Assembly (NCBI GenBank): GCA_900316845.1
Contig: ONEG01000017.1
Coordinates: forward strand, 1-48,693
Length of the DNA stretch: 48,693 bases
Source of the DNA: an uncultured Bacteroidales bacterium
GTDB lineage: Bacteria; Bacteroidota; Bacteroidia; Bacteroidales; Paludibacteraceae
Direction of reading: 5' to 3'
The notes below the pieces were generated by a model. It did no database searches. It saw only the letters and a list, made by a program, of their open reading frames with translations, and had not been told where the DNA came from. A program made the translations under genes and the position numbers. How positions within the stretch are numbered: the stretch's first letter is position 1; every line of letters starts with the position of its first letter. Shown here piece by piece: positions 24,091-32,653 of this stretch.

Positions 24091-25110
24091 TTATTTATAA
24101 AAATTCTTTCGAAATGCCTGAAAATCATTCTCTTTCAACACCAGGCAATGCCACACAGCCCTCAAAAATCCTGTCCCGTAACCGATCAACTGCACAAAAG
24201 CCGCCACGCAGGACAAGCAACCTACGTACAAACTGCGACTCAAGTAAGACGCATCTAAGACTAATCCTAGACCATACAGCATCAGTAATAGTACCGGTAC
24301 CCACGTCATCCATGGATTCTGGATACCTATTCCTATCCCGCATATCACCGCCAAAAACACCAACCCGACCGTAAAGACACTCGGTAACAGATGTACCAAT
24401 TTCAGGGTCTTCGGGTATTTCTGATACAGATGTATCCGCGCGATGCCGGAGTTATGAACCTGCTTGAAAAACTGCTTAAATGTACTTCTGCGTTTGTGGT
24501 ACACCCACGCTTCCTCAAACAGCCGGCACTTGTACCCGTTCGCAAAGATACGTATCGAGAAGTCGATGTCTTCGCCGAAACGCATACTGCTGTCAAATCC
24601 TCCTAAAGCATTGAAAACACTTCGTTTAACGCCTAAGTTAAAACTCCTCGGGTAGAACTTGTCCATCTTCTTCTTGCCGCCGCGAATACCGCCTGTTGTC
24701 AGAAAACTTGTCATCGAATAACTGATAGCTTTCTGTATCGGACTAAAATCCGGGTGTGCTGCGTCCGGTCCGCCAAAAGCGTCCGCGTCTTCCTTCGCCA
24801 ATTCCGCCTCTATCGCTTCAATGTATCCTTCCGGCGCAATAATATCGCTATCGACAATCAGCAGATAATCGCCCTTAGCCCGCTCAGCGCCATAGTTGCG
24901 CGCAGCACTCGGACCTCTGTTCTCTTTCTGAAAATAGTGAATGTCCAGTTTCTCGCTATACCGCCGGCACACATCTTCGCACGTAATCTGCGAACCATCT
25001 TCCACAATGATCACTTCGAATCCCGACCTCGTCTGTTTGCACAGCGACGAGAGCAACTCATCTACTTCGTTCGGACGGTTATATACAGGCACAATGATAC
25101 TAAACCGCAT
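24091..25110 (-). CDS. Membrane-bound family 2 glycosyltransferase
   Basis: A protein of 339 residues with an N-terminal GT-A domain: MRFSIIVPVYNRPNEVDELL, VIIVEDGS, ENRGPSAARNYGAERA, and the metal-binding LIVDSDI (about 89-95); GGFDSSMRFGEDIDFSIR carries the ED motif. Two or three TM segments follow at about 240-290, so it works at the inner membrane. It is the gene before yfhO in the minus-strand run and starts one base after the MerR gene. Confidence 0.88.
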   Translation of the reverse strand: MRFSIIVPVYNRPNEVDELLSSLCKQTRSGFEVIIVEDGSQITCEDVCRRYSEKLDIHYFQKENRGPSAARNYGAERAKGDYLLIVDSDIIAPEGYIEAIEAELAKEDADAFGGPDAAHPDFSPIQKAISYSMTSFLTTGGIRGGKKKMDKFYPRSFNLGVKRSVFNALGGFDSSMRFGEDIDFSIRIFANGYKCRLFEEAWVYHKRRSTFKQFFKQVHNSGIARIHLYQKYPKTLKLVHLLPSVFTVGLVFLAVICGIGIGIQNPWMTWVPVLLLMLYGLGLVLDASYLSRSLYVGCLSCVAAFVQLIGYGTGFLRAVWHCLVLKENDFQAFRKNFYK

Positions 25111-25111
25111 A

Positions 25112-25438
25112 TTATTTGATCATTTTTCGGATTTTACATAACTCTTCCCTTACTCGCATCAGAATTTCTATCGCCGATTGGCGTTCATCGGAATGCCGGG
25201 TATTGGCTTTGAGCTCTTTGCGGATGGCTTCGATGCGGGTGATTTTCAACTCGTCACGGATATATCTGATGCGTTTGATGACGTCCTGGTCCTCGCGCGT
25301 ATAATACCGATTCCCATGACCGTCTTTTCGAGGGCTCAGTTCCTCAAACTGCTTCTCCCAATACCGCAACGTGGAAGCCGGCACGCCGGTCTCCGCCTCC
25401 GTCTCGCGAAGCGAGTAATATTTCTTTTCGCCATCCAT
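25112..25438 (-). CDS. MerR-family transcriptional regulator
   Basis: A 108-residue protein with a MerR winged helix: KKYYSLRETEAETGVPASTLRYWEKQFEELSPRKDGHGNRYYTREDQDVIKRI. The RYWE and R-x-Y motifs are typical. It lacks a long effector domain and has no Cys cluster, so it is not a metal sensor of the classic sort; small MerR proteins of this type are common behind envelope genes in Bacteroidota. Target promoters are not visible. Confidence 0.85.
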   Translation of the reverse strand: MDGEKKYYSLRETEAETGVPASTLRYWEKQFEELSPRKDGHGNRYYTREDQDVIKRIRYIRDELKITRIEAIRKELKANTRHSDERQSAIEILMRVREELCKIRKMIK

Positions 25439-25447
25439 AGTGTCTTT

Positions 25448-25474
25448 CTACTTTCGACTTTCTACTTTCGACTA
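25448..25474. repeat. Heptamer array CTACTTT/CGACTTT at the MltD stop
   Basis: Units CTACTTT, CGACTTT, CTACTTT and CGACTA follow in 7-base register, and the last CTA is the stop codon (TAG) of the transglycosylase gene on the minus strand. The same units recur at 34858-34877, at the gldG stop, and at 46966-46985. Confidence 0.8.
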
Positions 25475-26848
25475 CTTGCAAATCTTCAACTTCTTGCCGT
25501 CACGGATATAATCGCTCTTCAGTCCGTTCCATTTCTTCAACTGCTTAACCGTACAATGGAATTTCTTCGCAATCCCGCCTAACGTATCGCCTCTTTTAAT
25601 GGTATAATACGTCACGCCGTTCACGCGGTAAGCCCCGTTGACAGACGTCATCTTCGCCAGGTCAATCTCCGCGCGGCGGTTGTTGATCAGGCTGTCTGCC
25701 TTGTAGGCTGCAATACTGTCTGCGTTGTCGATATACAGACCCATCTTGTCGGCCGGCAGACACAACGCATAACTCTTTCCGCCCGGCAGAATATCGCGTG
25801 AGTACTGCGGATTGAGCCGCCGTAACTCGTCCATCTCGATGCCTAAATTCTTACTCAACTGATGTAGATGCAGCCTTTGCGTCGTACGAATCGTATCGGT
25901 AATCAGTACTTTCTGCTCGATCGGAGCCTTGCATATACCGTGCTCCTGACCGTAGTTCATTGCATAATTGGCGGCAATGAAAATCGGCACGTAATTCCTT
26001 GTCTCGCGAGGCAGGAAAGGATAGATAGACCAGAAATCCCGTTTGCCGCCGGATCGCCGGATCGCCTTATTCACATTGCCGCTGCCGCAGTTATATGCCG
26101 CGATGACTAAGTTCCAATCGTGGTAGATGGAGTACATGCTGCTCAAGAACCGGCATGCTGCCTCCGTGGCCTTTATCGGATCCATTCGTTCATCGACCAG
26201 TGAGTTGACCTCCAGACCGAAAAGCTTTCCTGTGGCCGGCATGAACTGCCAGAGCCCTGCAGCTCCCGCGTGTGAACGAGCCATCGGGTTCAGAGCCGAT
26301 TCGATGATCGGCACGTACTTCAACTCGTACGGCAGGTCATAGCGTGCCAATGCCTCCTCGAAGATCGGGAAGTAGTACTCGCTCATGCGCATCAATCGCG
26401 CCACCTGTTTCGGATTACGTTTCACATACCTTATAATAAACGCGCGCACGCGCTCGTTATACGGCAACTCAATCACGCACGGCAACGCCTGCAGCCGCGC
26501 TTTATACACGGAGTCGGGCAGGGTAGTGGTGTCATGTACTGCCACGCAATCGGTGGTGTCCAACCACTGCAGACTCCAATCCAGAGACCGCAGCTCGATA
26601 TCCGTCAGGTCGCTGTCGTTCCAGAGTGTGTAGAACGGTTGCAACGGCGTGATTTCCACCGCTGTGTCTTCCGTCACTAACGAGTCAGCCGCCGTCATCG
26701 GCACTAACTCCAACGACTCCACACTCGTGCTGTCTGCCGCCGCGCTGTCATTCGCAACCGCTTGCACTTCTTGCACTTTCTGCACTTCCTGCGCACGCAT
26801 CATTCCCGCGGCGCCAAGAAGCATAACTATCAAAAATAACTTTTTCAA
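25472..26848 (-). CDS. MltD-like lytic transglycosylase with C-terminal LysM
   Basis: This secreted enzyme cleaves the glycan strands of peptidoglycan. A signal peptide (about 1-19, ending MRAQ) is followed by a Val/Glu/Ala/Ser/Thr-rich low-complexity linker, and then the SLT domain from about 150: YVPIIESALNPMARSHAGAAGLWQFMPATG, with the catalytic Glu in ESALNP, and later IAAYNCGSGNVNKA. A LysM module closes the protein (YYTIKRGDTLGGIAKKF, about 412-428 on). It overlaps the DUF5683 gene by ATGA and belongs to the parAB run, as in other Bacteroidota. Confidence 0.9.
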   Translation of the reverse strand: MKKLFLIVMLLGAAGMMRAQEVQKVQEVQAVANDSAAADSTSVESLELVPMTAADSLVTEDTAVEITPLQPFYTLWNDSDLTDIELRSLDWSLQWLDTTDCVAVHDTTTLPDSVYKARLQALPCVIELPYNERVRAFIIRYVKRNPKQVARLMRMSEYYFPIFEEALARYDLPYELKYVPIIESALNPMARSHAGAAGLWQFMPATGKLFGLEVNSLVDERMDPIKATEAACRFLSSMYSIYHDWNLVIAAYNCGSGNVNKAIRRSGGKRDFWSIYPFLPRETRNYVPIFIAANYAMNYGQEHGICKAPIEQKVLITDTIRTTQRLHLHQLSKNLGIEMDELRRLNPQYSRDILPGGKSYALCLPADKMGLYIDNADSIAAYKADSLINNRRAEIDLAKMTSVNGAYRVNGVTYYTIKRGDTLGGIAKKFHCTVKQLKKWNGLKSDYIRDGKKLKICK

Positions 26849-27435
26849 AACTGTATAGCTAATTTTATTTCAGCACTCTTTTGTTGCTGCTGTAAGTCAT
26901 AATAAATCTGGGGTTCTACGTTCAGCGTCAAGTCCGGTGAGATGTCGTAGTCGAATAACTGCGCATCGACATACGCGTCTATCAGACTCAGCGCATATAC
27001 TATAACCGTTGCCAAAATCGAGTAATCCCTGTATCGCCGGTAGATATTCTGCTGGTTCTTGAGTGTGTTCATCCAATTGTTCTGTCCGCCGACGCGCTCT
27101 AAGTTATACCCATCCGGAATGACGGCGATGTAACTCTTGCTCGGGTCCTCACTCACTGTTCCGGCCTGAATATCGTTATACAGATCCAGGAACGCCGTCT
27201 TGTAATTGCTATGCCGGTTACTTGTCCAGCTAATCGCATAGCCGCATCCCATGAACGCGCCATACACGATCGGCAGTTTCCAATAAGACTTGTTGTAGAT
27301 CTGTCCTGCACCGGGGAAAATGACACCCAGCCAGACCGCTTTATTCGCGTCCGGTTTCTTGAAGAACACACTGTCCTGCTGTGCAAAAAGCTGCATCGGC
27401 ATGATCAGCAATACTATGATCCACCACCGTTTCAA
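26845..27435 (-). CDS. DUF5683 domain protein
   Basis: A 196-residue protein with a signal peptide (MKRWWIIVLLIMPMQLFAQQ) and the family segment KAVWLGVIFPGAGQIYNKSYWKLPIVYGAFMGCGYAISW (about 33-71), which has two short hydrophobic stretches. A third hydrophobic segment (YSILATVIVYALSLIDAYVDAQLF) follows. The family sits between parB and a lytic transglycosylase across Bacteroidota; its function is unknown. ATGA overlaps on both sides show tight coupling. Confidence 0.85.
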   Translation of the reverse strand: MKRWWIIVLLIMPMQLFAQQDSVFFKKPDANKAVWLGVIFPGAGQIYNKSYWKLPIVYGAFMGCGYAISWTSNRHSNYKTAFLDLYNDIQAGTVSEDPSKSYIAVIPDGYNLERVGGQNNWMNTLKNQQNIYRRYRDYSILATVIVYALSLIDAYVDAQLFDYDISPDLTLNVEPQIYYDLQQQQKSAEIKLAIQF

Positions 27436-28259
27436 CCTAATCTCTGAACGATCGTTTCCAGCTCTTGCTCGTTACCAAAAGCAATCGACACTTTGCCGCC
27501 TTGGATCTTCACTTTCAGCCCCATTCGGCCGCTCAGCTCTTTCTCCAACTCGCTGTACGGATTAGCGCTTTTCTCTTTCTTCGGCTTCGCAGCGCCCTTA
27601 TCCTCTTGTGCCAGTTCTTCTACCTTGCGTACCGACAATCCCTCGCGCAGAATCCGTTGATACAAGGCCAGCTGATGCTCTGCCGATGGCGAAGCCAGGA
27701 TCGCACGGGCATGACCCATTTCGATCTTCTTCTCTTTGATACCCACTTGTATCTCTGCCGGCAGTTTCAGCAACCGCAGGTAGTTCGCTACCGTTGCGCG
27801 TTTCTTGCCCACACGCTCTGCCATCCGCTCTTGCGTCAACTCGTAATCGTCCATCAGCCTCTGGTAGGCCAACGCGATCTCTATGGCGTCCAAGTCCTCG
27901 CGCTGGATATTCTCAATCAGCGCCCATTCCATCACCTGCTCGTCTTTCGCCGTGCGGATATAAGCCGGAATACGCTCCAGGCCGGCCATCTTACTGGCCC
28001 TGAAACGACGCTCTCCGGCGATGATCATATACGTCCCGTCTCCATTGTCCCGCAGCGTAATCGGAGAGATCACGCCGTGCTCGCGAATCGAATCCGCCAA
28101 CTCCTGCAGAGCCTCTTCGTCAAACGACCGACGCGGCTGATCGGGGTTCGCTACTATCGCACTGATCTCTATCTCCGAGATCGAACTGCCGCCATTCGTA
28201 TCTACATGCGAGGTGTCGATTAACGCATCCAACCCTCGCCCTAATCCGGTTTTTTTCAT
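27432..28259 (-). CDS. parB: ParB chromosome-partitioning protein
   Basis: ParB is a CTP-dependent DNA clamp that loads at parS and works with ParA in chromosome segregation. The protein (275 residues) has the usual MKKTGLGRGLDALI start, the N-terminal nucleotide-binding domain (NPDQPRRSFDEEALQELADSI, GERRFRASKMAGL) and the helix-turn-helix (LTQERMAERVGKKRATVANYLRLLKLP), then a basic linker and a dimerisation tail. No parS-like palindrome was noticed in the window. Confidence 0.95.
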   Translation of the reverse strand: MKKTGLGRGLDALIDTSHVDTNGGSSISEIEISAIVANPDQPRRSFDEEALQELADSIREHGVISPITLRDNGDGTYMIIAGERRFRASKMAGLERIPAYIRTAKDEQVMEWALIENIQREDLDAIEIALAYQRLMDDYELTQERMAERVGKKRATVANYLRLLKLPAEIQVGIKEKKIEMGHARAILASPSAEHQLALYQRILREGLSVRKVEELAQEDKGAAKPKKEKSANPYSELEKELSGRMGLKVKIQGGKVSIAFGNEQELETIVQRLG

Positions 28260-29020
28260 TTGTTTCTTGCAATAAGTTCCTTCGCCAATGCTACATAATT
28301 TTTCGCGCCCTTGGAACTCGGGTCGTACTCCAGAACCGACACACCATGCGACGGCGCCTCGCTAAGACGCACGTTCCTCGCAATGACGGTATTGAAAACC
28401 AAGTCACCGAAATGCCGTTTCACCTCTTCATACACCTGATTGCTCAGCCTCAGACGGTTGTCGAACATCGTCAGCAAAAAGCCCTCGATCTTCAAAGCCG
28501 GATTGAGCTTTGATTTGATGATCTTGATGGTGTTCAGCAGTTTCGCGATGCCCTCCAACGCAAAGAACTCGCATTGTACAGGGATAATCACGCTGTCGCT
28601 CGCCGTCAGCGCATTCACGGTAATCAGGCCTAACGACGGGCTGCAATCGATGAGGATGTAGTCGTACTCGTCGCGCACTTTCGCGATGATGTTTTTCAGC
28701 AACTGCTCGCGGTGCTCCATGTTCAGCATCTCTATCTCTGCGCCCACCAGGTCTATATGGCTCGGAATGACGCTCAGGTTCTTCATACTCGTCTCCACAA
28801 TCGCCTTGTGAGGGTCGATGCCGTTCACCAGGCACTCGTAAATAGTGCTGTCCAGTTCACGGATCTCAATACCCAAACCCGACGAGGTGTTCGCTTGCGG
28901 ATCGGCGTCTATCAGCAATACATGCTTGCCTTGTTTGGCCAAAGCTGCGGCTAAATTGATAGAGGTGGTTGTCTTGCCGACACCGCCTTTTTGGTTTGCT
29001 AATGAAATAATTTTACTCAT
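28256..29020 (-). CDS. parA: ParA/Soj chromosome-partitioning ATPase
   Basis: This Walker-type ATPase drives ParB-bound origin movement. The deviant Walker A is KGGVGKTTTSINLA (residues 11 on), Walker A' lies in LLIDADPQAN, and Walker B is YILIDCSPSLG. I start at 29020 (MSKIISLANQKGG); the frame is open 20 codons further up, but that part lies inside the glycosyltransferase gene. The ATG overlaps the glycosyltransferase stop and the stop overlaps parB. Confidence 0.95.
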   Translation of the reverse strand: MSKIISLANQKGGVGKTTTSINLAAALAKQGKHVLLIDADPQANTSSGLGIEIRELDSTIYECLVNGIDPHKAIVETSMKNLSVIPSHIDLVGAEIEMLNMEHREQLLKNIIAKVRDEYDYILIDCSPSLGLITVNALTASDSVIIPVQCEFFALEGIAKLLNTIKIIKSKLNPALKIEGFLLTMFDNRLRLSNQVYEEVKRHFGDLVFNTVIARNVRLSEAPSHGVSVLEYDPSSKGAKNYVALAKELIARNK

Positions 29021-30006
29021 ATCTGTTTTACTATTGTTTCTGCTTCTATCTGTCGGCAGGCGTAATTGCCATACCTGCAATGATTAGTCCCGTGGCACGA
29101 GCACGGTCTGCATCGTAACTCATGGCGTTGGATAATGTCTTCCGGTTTCTGTTTCCATCCCGCAAAGCCGATGATCGGGTCTGTCGCGCACCAGACACTG
29201 ATGGCCCGTAGTCCAACCAGACTCGACAGGTGTTGGTTCGCGCTGTCCATACAGATCATCACGTCTAACTTCCGCATCAGCTCCAGCTCCTCTTTCAGAC
29301 TCAGTCTCCCGGCCACACTCTCTGTGCGCGGAAAAACGCTCGCCCATTGCCTTAACATCTCGCACTCGATTGTTCCGGCGCCAAAGAGAAATATCCGTGT
29401 CTCCGCCTCTGCACTCAACTGCTCTATAATATCTTTGGTTACGCGGTATGGCAACATATTCGACCGGCTCTTGGCAAAAGGCGCCAGGCCGATCCATCTG
29501 CCTTTTTTCTCTCCGTATCTCTCTTCAATCGTTTTGGCGGCGGCCTCGTTCATCGGAAGCGCCGTGAACTCCGTGTCGGTCTCTAATCCGGCGCGACGGA
29601 AAGTGTCGGCGTACCGCTCAAACTCCGTTTTTAAGGGCTTGCGCCCCAAGCCGAACAGCGTGATCAGATGTTTCCGGAACCGCCCGTAACGAACACTCGT
29701 CACTTTCTTGCCGCTTAACCATAATAAGGTTCGCAACACACGCGTGCGCGGCACGTCCTGCAAATCGATCACTTCATCCACTTGGTCCCGCAACGCCCGC
29801 CATAACGCCCACACGCCTTTCCAACTCAGGCGGTTATCTACCTCCCAAAACCGCACATTCGGCATCGCGGCGAACATCGCCCCTAAGTCTTTCTTGCTGG
29901 CGACCACAAACCGGTCATTCGGATAGCGTCTGCTGAGCGATGCCACAACGGGAACCGTCATAGCCACATTGCCCAAAGTCGCCAAACGAATGATCAGATA
30001 TCTCAT
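29017..30006 (-). CDS. Family 9 glycosyltransferase (heptosyltransferase-like)
   Basis: A GT-B enzyme of 329 residues related to ADP-heptose:LPS heptosyltransferases: MRYLIIRLATLGNVAMTVPVVASL at the start, IGLAPFAKS, and CMDSANQHLSSLVGLRAISVWCATDPIIGF near the nucleotide site. The Cys-rich end (RCRPCSCHGTNHCRYGNYACR) resembles that of other Bacteroidota members. It probably adds a core sugar to lipid A-linked oligosaccharide. It is translationally coupled to parA (ATGA). Confidence 0.88.
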   Translation of the reverse strand: MRYLIIRLATLGNVAMTVPVVASLSRRYPNDRFVVASKKDLGAMFAAMPNVRFWEVDNRLSWKGVWALWRALRDQVDEVIDLQDVPRTRVLRTLLWLSGKKVTSVRYGRFRKHLITLFGLGRKPLKTEFERYADTFRRAGLETDTEFTALPMNEAAAKTIEERYGEKKGRWIGLAPFAKSRSNMLPYRVTKDIIEQLSAEAETRIFLFGAGTIECEMLRQWASVFPRTESVAGRLSLKEELELMRKLDVMICMDSANQHLSSLVGLRAISVWCATDPIIGFAGWKQKPEDIIQRHELRCRPCSCHGTNHCRYGNYACRQIEAETIVKQI

Positions 30007-30015
30007 CTTCTATTC

Positions 30016-30891
30016 CTATTCCTTCCATTCACTCCAGGTCGCCCCGAAGTAATAAGTCAAAGTGTCGCCCAACTGGTACGGCTTTACGGCGATCAGGTTG
30101 CCGTCCTGCAGGTCCGTTACCGTCGCCTCCGGTACTTGGACGGTGATATAAATCCGCCCTTGCGAAGTACTGCCGTTATACTCATAATTCATCTGCGCTG
30201 CGGTCTTGTCGCTCAGGGCGTCTTCTTCATAGAAAACGGTGCCGAGGCTCTCATATACTTCAAAATGGTCGATCGTGTCATGCATATATATGCCGCCGCC
30301 GACCAGCAACTCACCGTCGTATTCGCCTTTTAGTACCACTTCCGCTTTGTTCATCGCCGTCCCCGCTTCTGCAGTGATGGTGATACTCTCCTGCAGTACC
30401 TTTTCTCCTACTTGCAGGCTGTCGTACTCCAGACGGAAAACAAATTTCTCAGGACTCTGCTCCACGATCTCCCATCGGTCGTACGGACCGCCGACGTAAG
30501 TCTTGTTATCGGCAAGAACAACTAATCCGCCGGCTCCGCAGGTATGGCCTACTTTGTAGCAATCCAGACCTTTTCCGTAGTTGATATGGTAAGGCAGGCC
30601 CAAAACATGTTCGCGGTAGTAGAAACTGTCAACCACCAGTTCCGGACTCGCTTTCAGCCACAGATCCACACCGTTACTCGGATTCTCTCCTTTCAACGCA
30701 GGACCGTACATGCGGAATGCCGCATACTCGTTCTCCCACGCAAAATCATCCTTCCTCTCCGGCACATATCGCCCGTACACTTTCGGCTGAACCGCATTCT
30801 CCGTCTCGGACGGATTTCCTTCTTGCGGCTTTTTGTGACACGCTATCAGCGTGAGCGCCATCAATGCAAAAAATACTATCTTTCTCATCAT
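30016..30891 (-). CDS. DUF4861 family lipoprotein
   Basis: A protein of about 291 residues with a lipoprotein signal peptide (MMRKIVFFALMALTLIACHKK, Cys at about 19). The mature part matches DUF4861: ENEYAAFRMYGPAL, YHINYGKGLDCYKVGHTCGAGGL and YGATWSEW-like ends. DUF4861 genes are found with uronate and pectin-degradation genes in Bacteroidota, and here the gene follows kduI-kduD, so a role in handling unsaturated uronates at the envelope is plausible but unproven. I start at 30891; 30888 is equally likely. Confidence 0.82.
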   Translation of the reverse strand: MMRKIVFFALMALTLIACHKKPQEGNPSETENAVQPKVYGRYVPERKDDFAWENEYAAFRMYGPALKGENPSNGVDLWLKASPELVVDSFYYREHVLGLPYHINYGKGLDCYKVGHTCGAGGLVVLADNKTYVGGPYDRWEIVEQSPEKFVFRLEYDSLQVGEKVLQESITITAEAGTAMNKAEVVLKGEYDGELLVGGGIYMHDTIDHFEVYESLGTVFYEEDALSDKTAAQMNYEYNGSTSQGRIYITVQVPEATVTDLQDGNLIAVKPYQLGDTLTYYFGATWSEWKE

Positions 30892-30922
30892 AAAAGCCAA
30901 AGATGCCTCTAATAAATCAAAA

Positions 30923-31726
30923 TTACTTGGGCTGGCGACCAATATAGGCCAAAATTCCCCCATCTACATAAATGATCTGTCCGTTGACGGCATCAGATGC
31001 GTGGCTGGCGAGGAATACTGCCGTTCCGCCTAACTCATCCGCATCGAGCCATCTGCCCGCAGGAGTCTTCGCGCAGATGAATGCGTCAAACGGATGTCGG
31101 CTTCCGTCCGGCTGCGGCTCACGAAGCGGCGCGGTCTGCGGCGTAGCAATATAGCCCGGTCCCAGACCGTTACACTGGATGTTGTACTCGCCGTACTCCG
31201 AGCAGATATTCCGTGTTAACATTTTCAGACCGCCTTTCGCGGCAGCATAAGCGCTCACGGTCTCGCGCCCCAACTCACTCATCATCGAGCAGATATTGAT
31301 GATCTTGCCTTCGCGCCTTGCCATCATCTCCGGCAGAACCGCCGCACTCACGATATACGGCGCCACGAGGTCAATATCAATCACCTGCTGGAACTCTTCG
31401 CGTTTCATCTCATGCATCGGGATACGTTTGATGATACCGGCGTTGTTGACCAGAATGTCAATCTGTCCCACCTCTTTGTGAATCCGCTCTACCAACTCTT
31501 TCACGGCTTTCTCGTCCGTCACATCGCATACATAACCCTTGACGTTTTCAATGCCTGCCGCCTTGTAATCTTCGATAGCCTTTGCGACAGCTTCTTCATG
31601 ACGCGCATTGAAAATAATGGTCTTTGCCCCTGCTTGGGCAAACGCTTTCGCAATCGCGAAACCTATTCCGTAGCAAGCACCTGTCACCCAGGCGTTCTTG
31701 CCTTCCAAACTAAACAAATTTGTCAT
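30923..31726 (-). CDS. kduD: KduD, 2-dehydro-3-deoxy-D-gluconate 5-dehydrogenase
   Basis: This SDR enzyme reduces 2,5-diketo-3-deoxygluconate to 2-keto-3-deoxygluconate with NADH in pectin and uronate breakdown. TGACYGIGFAIA is the cofactor loop, LVNNAGI and the catalytic Ser region INICSMMSE precede YAAAKGG (YxxxK), and GPGYIATPQT follows. I start at 31726 (MTNLFSLEGK); four residues upstream are possible. An 11-base tandem array separates it from kduI. Confidence 0.9.
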   Translation of the reverse strand: MTNLFSLEGKNAWVTGACYGIGFAIAKAFAQAGAKTIIFNARHEEAVAKAIEDYKAAGIENVKGYVCDVTDEKAVKELVERIHKEVGQIDILVNNAGIIKRIPMHEMKREEFQQVIDIDLVAPYIVSAAVLPEMMARREGKIINICSMMSELGRETVSAYAAAKGGLKMLTRNICSEYGEYNIQCNGLGPGYIATPQTAPLREPQPDGSRHPFDAFICAKTPAGRWLDADELGGTAVFLASHASDAVNGQIIYVDGGILAYIGRQPK

Positions 31727-31740
31727 TTTACGGTCCAATC

Positions 31741-31784
31741 GTTAGTTATTCGTTAGTAATAAGTTAGTTATTCGTTCGTTATTC
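31741..31784. repeat. 11-base tandem array between kduI and kduD
   Basis: Four 11-base units in register: GTTAGTTATTC, GTTAGTAATAA, GTTAGTTATTC, GTTCGTTATTC. They fill half of the 82-base gap. Unit length equals that of the arrays after kdsC (12219-12290), but the sequence is different. Confidence 0.8.
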
Positions 31785-31808
31785 AGCCTACGTCACTTAT
31801 CTGTCTTT

Positions 31809-32651
31809 TTACTTCAAGTCCGTGATCTTGCTGAAATCCTGATCTCCGTAGTCCAGATTCTCGCCGCCCATACCCCAGATAAAGGTGTAGTTATGGGTAG
31901 CTGCGGCGCTATGGATGGACCACTCAGGACTCAGAACGGCTTGATTGCCTTTCATCCAGATGTGGCGGGTCTCTTCTACTTCGCCCATGAAATGGCATAC
32001 AGCCTGCTCTTCCGGCACTTCGAAATAGAAATATGCCTCCATACGACGGCTGTGAACGTGAGCCGGCATGGTGTTCCAGACGCTGCCCGGTGCCAACTCT
32101 GTCATACCCATCTGCAGCTGGCAGGTCGGCAGAACCTGATTGACGAGCATCTTGTTAATATCGCGCTCGTTGCTCATCTCCAGACTTCCCATGTGTGCTA
32201 CTACCGCATCTTTCTTCGTTACCTTCTTATTCGGGTACGCGCAATGAGCGGTGGTGGAGTTGAAGTAGAACAGAGCCGGTTTGTTCGCATCCAAGCTCTC
32301 GAACTTCACTTCGCGGTCGCCGCGGCCCAGATACAAGGCCTCTTTGTAATCTAACTCAAACACCTCATCGCCTGCGATCACTCTTCCTTTGCCGCCCACA
32401 TTGAAGATACCCATCTCACGGCGGGTCAGGAAATACGGTGCTTTCAGCGGATCAATCGCCTCCAGCAACAAGGTCTCCCCAACCGGCATCGCACCGCCTA
32501 CAATCATGCGGTCGTACATGGAATAAACCATGTTTACTTCGTTCTTCACAAACACGTTCTCGATCAGGAAATCTTTCCGCAGGCGGGTCGTGTCATAACT
32601 CTTTGCGTCAATAGGGTTTGACGCATACCGTACTTCATAATTTGTTTTCAT
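31809..32651 (-). CDS. kduI: KduI, 5-dehydro-4-deoxy-D-glucuronate isomerase
   Basis: A zinc-dependent cupin that converts 5-keto-4-deoxyuronate to 2,5-diketo-3-deoxygluconate, the substrate of KduD. At 280 residues it has the usual length. The metal site is seen in PAHVHSRRMEAYFYFEV (two His and a Glu) and SIHSAAATHNYTFIWGMGGEN (His). The N-terminal MKTNYEVRYASNPIDAKSYDTTRLR is typical. Its ATG lies two bases after the stop of the PorT-like gene, so it is read from upstream. No transporter, lyase or SusCD pair is in the window. Confidence 0.95.
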   Translation of the reverse strand: MKTNYEVRYASNPIDAKSYDTTRLRKDFLIENVFVKNEVNMVYSMYDRMIVGGAMPVGETLLLEAIDPLKAPYFLTRREMGIFNVGGKGRVIAGDEVFELDYKEALYLGRGDREVKFESLDANKPALFYFNSTTAHCAYPNKKVTKKDAVVAHMGSLEMSNERDINKMLVNQVLPTCQLQMGMTELAPGSVWNTMPAHVHSRRMEAYFYFEVPEEQAVCHFMGEVEETRHIWMKGNQAVLSPEWSIHSAAATHNYTFIWGMGGENLDYGDQDFSKITDLK

Positions 32652-32653
32652 AT

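Noticed and set aside
30016..32651. Complete pectin-utilisation locus
   Set aside because: Only KduI, KduD and DUF4861 are present. The neighbouring PorT-like and LysM genes are not SusCD, and no lyase or glycoside hydrolase was found.
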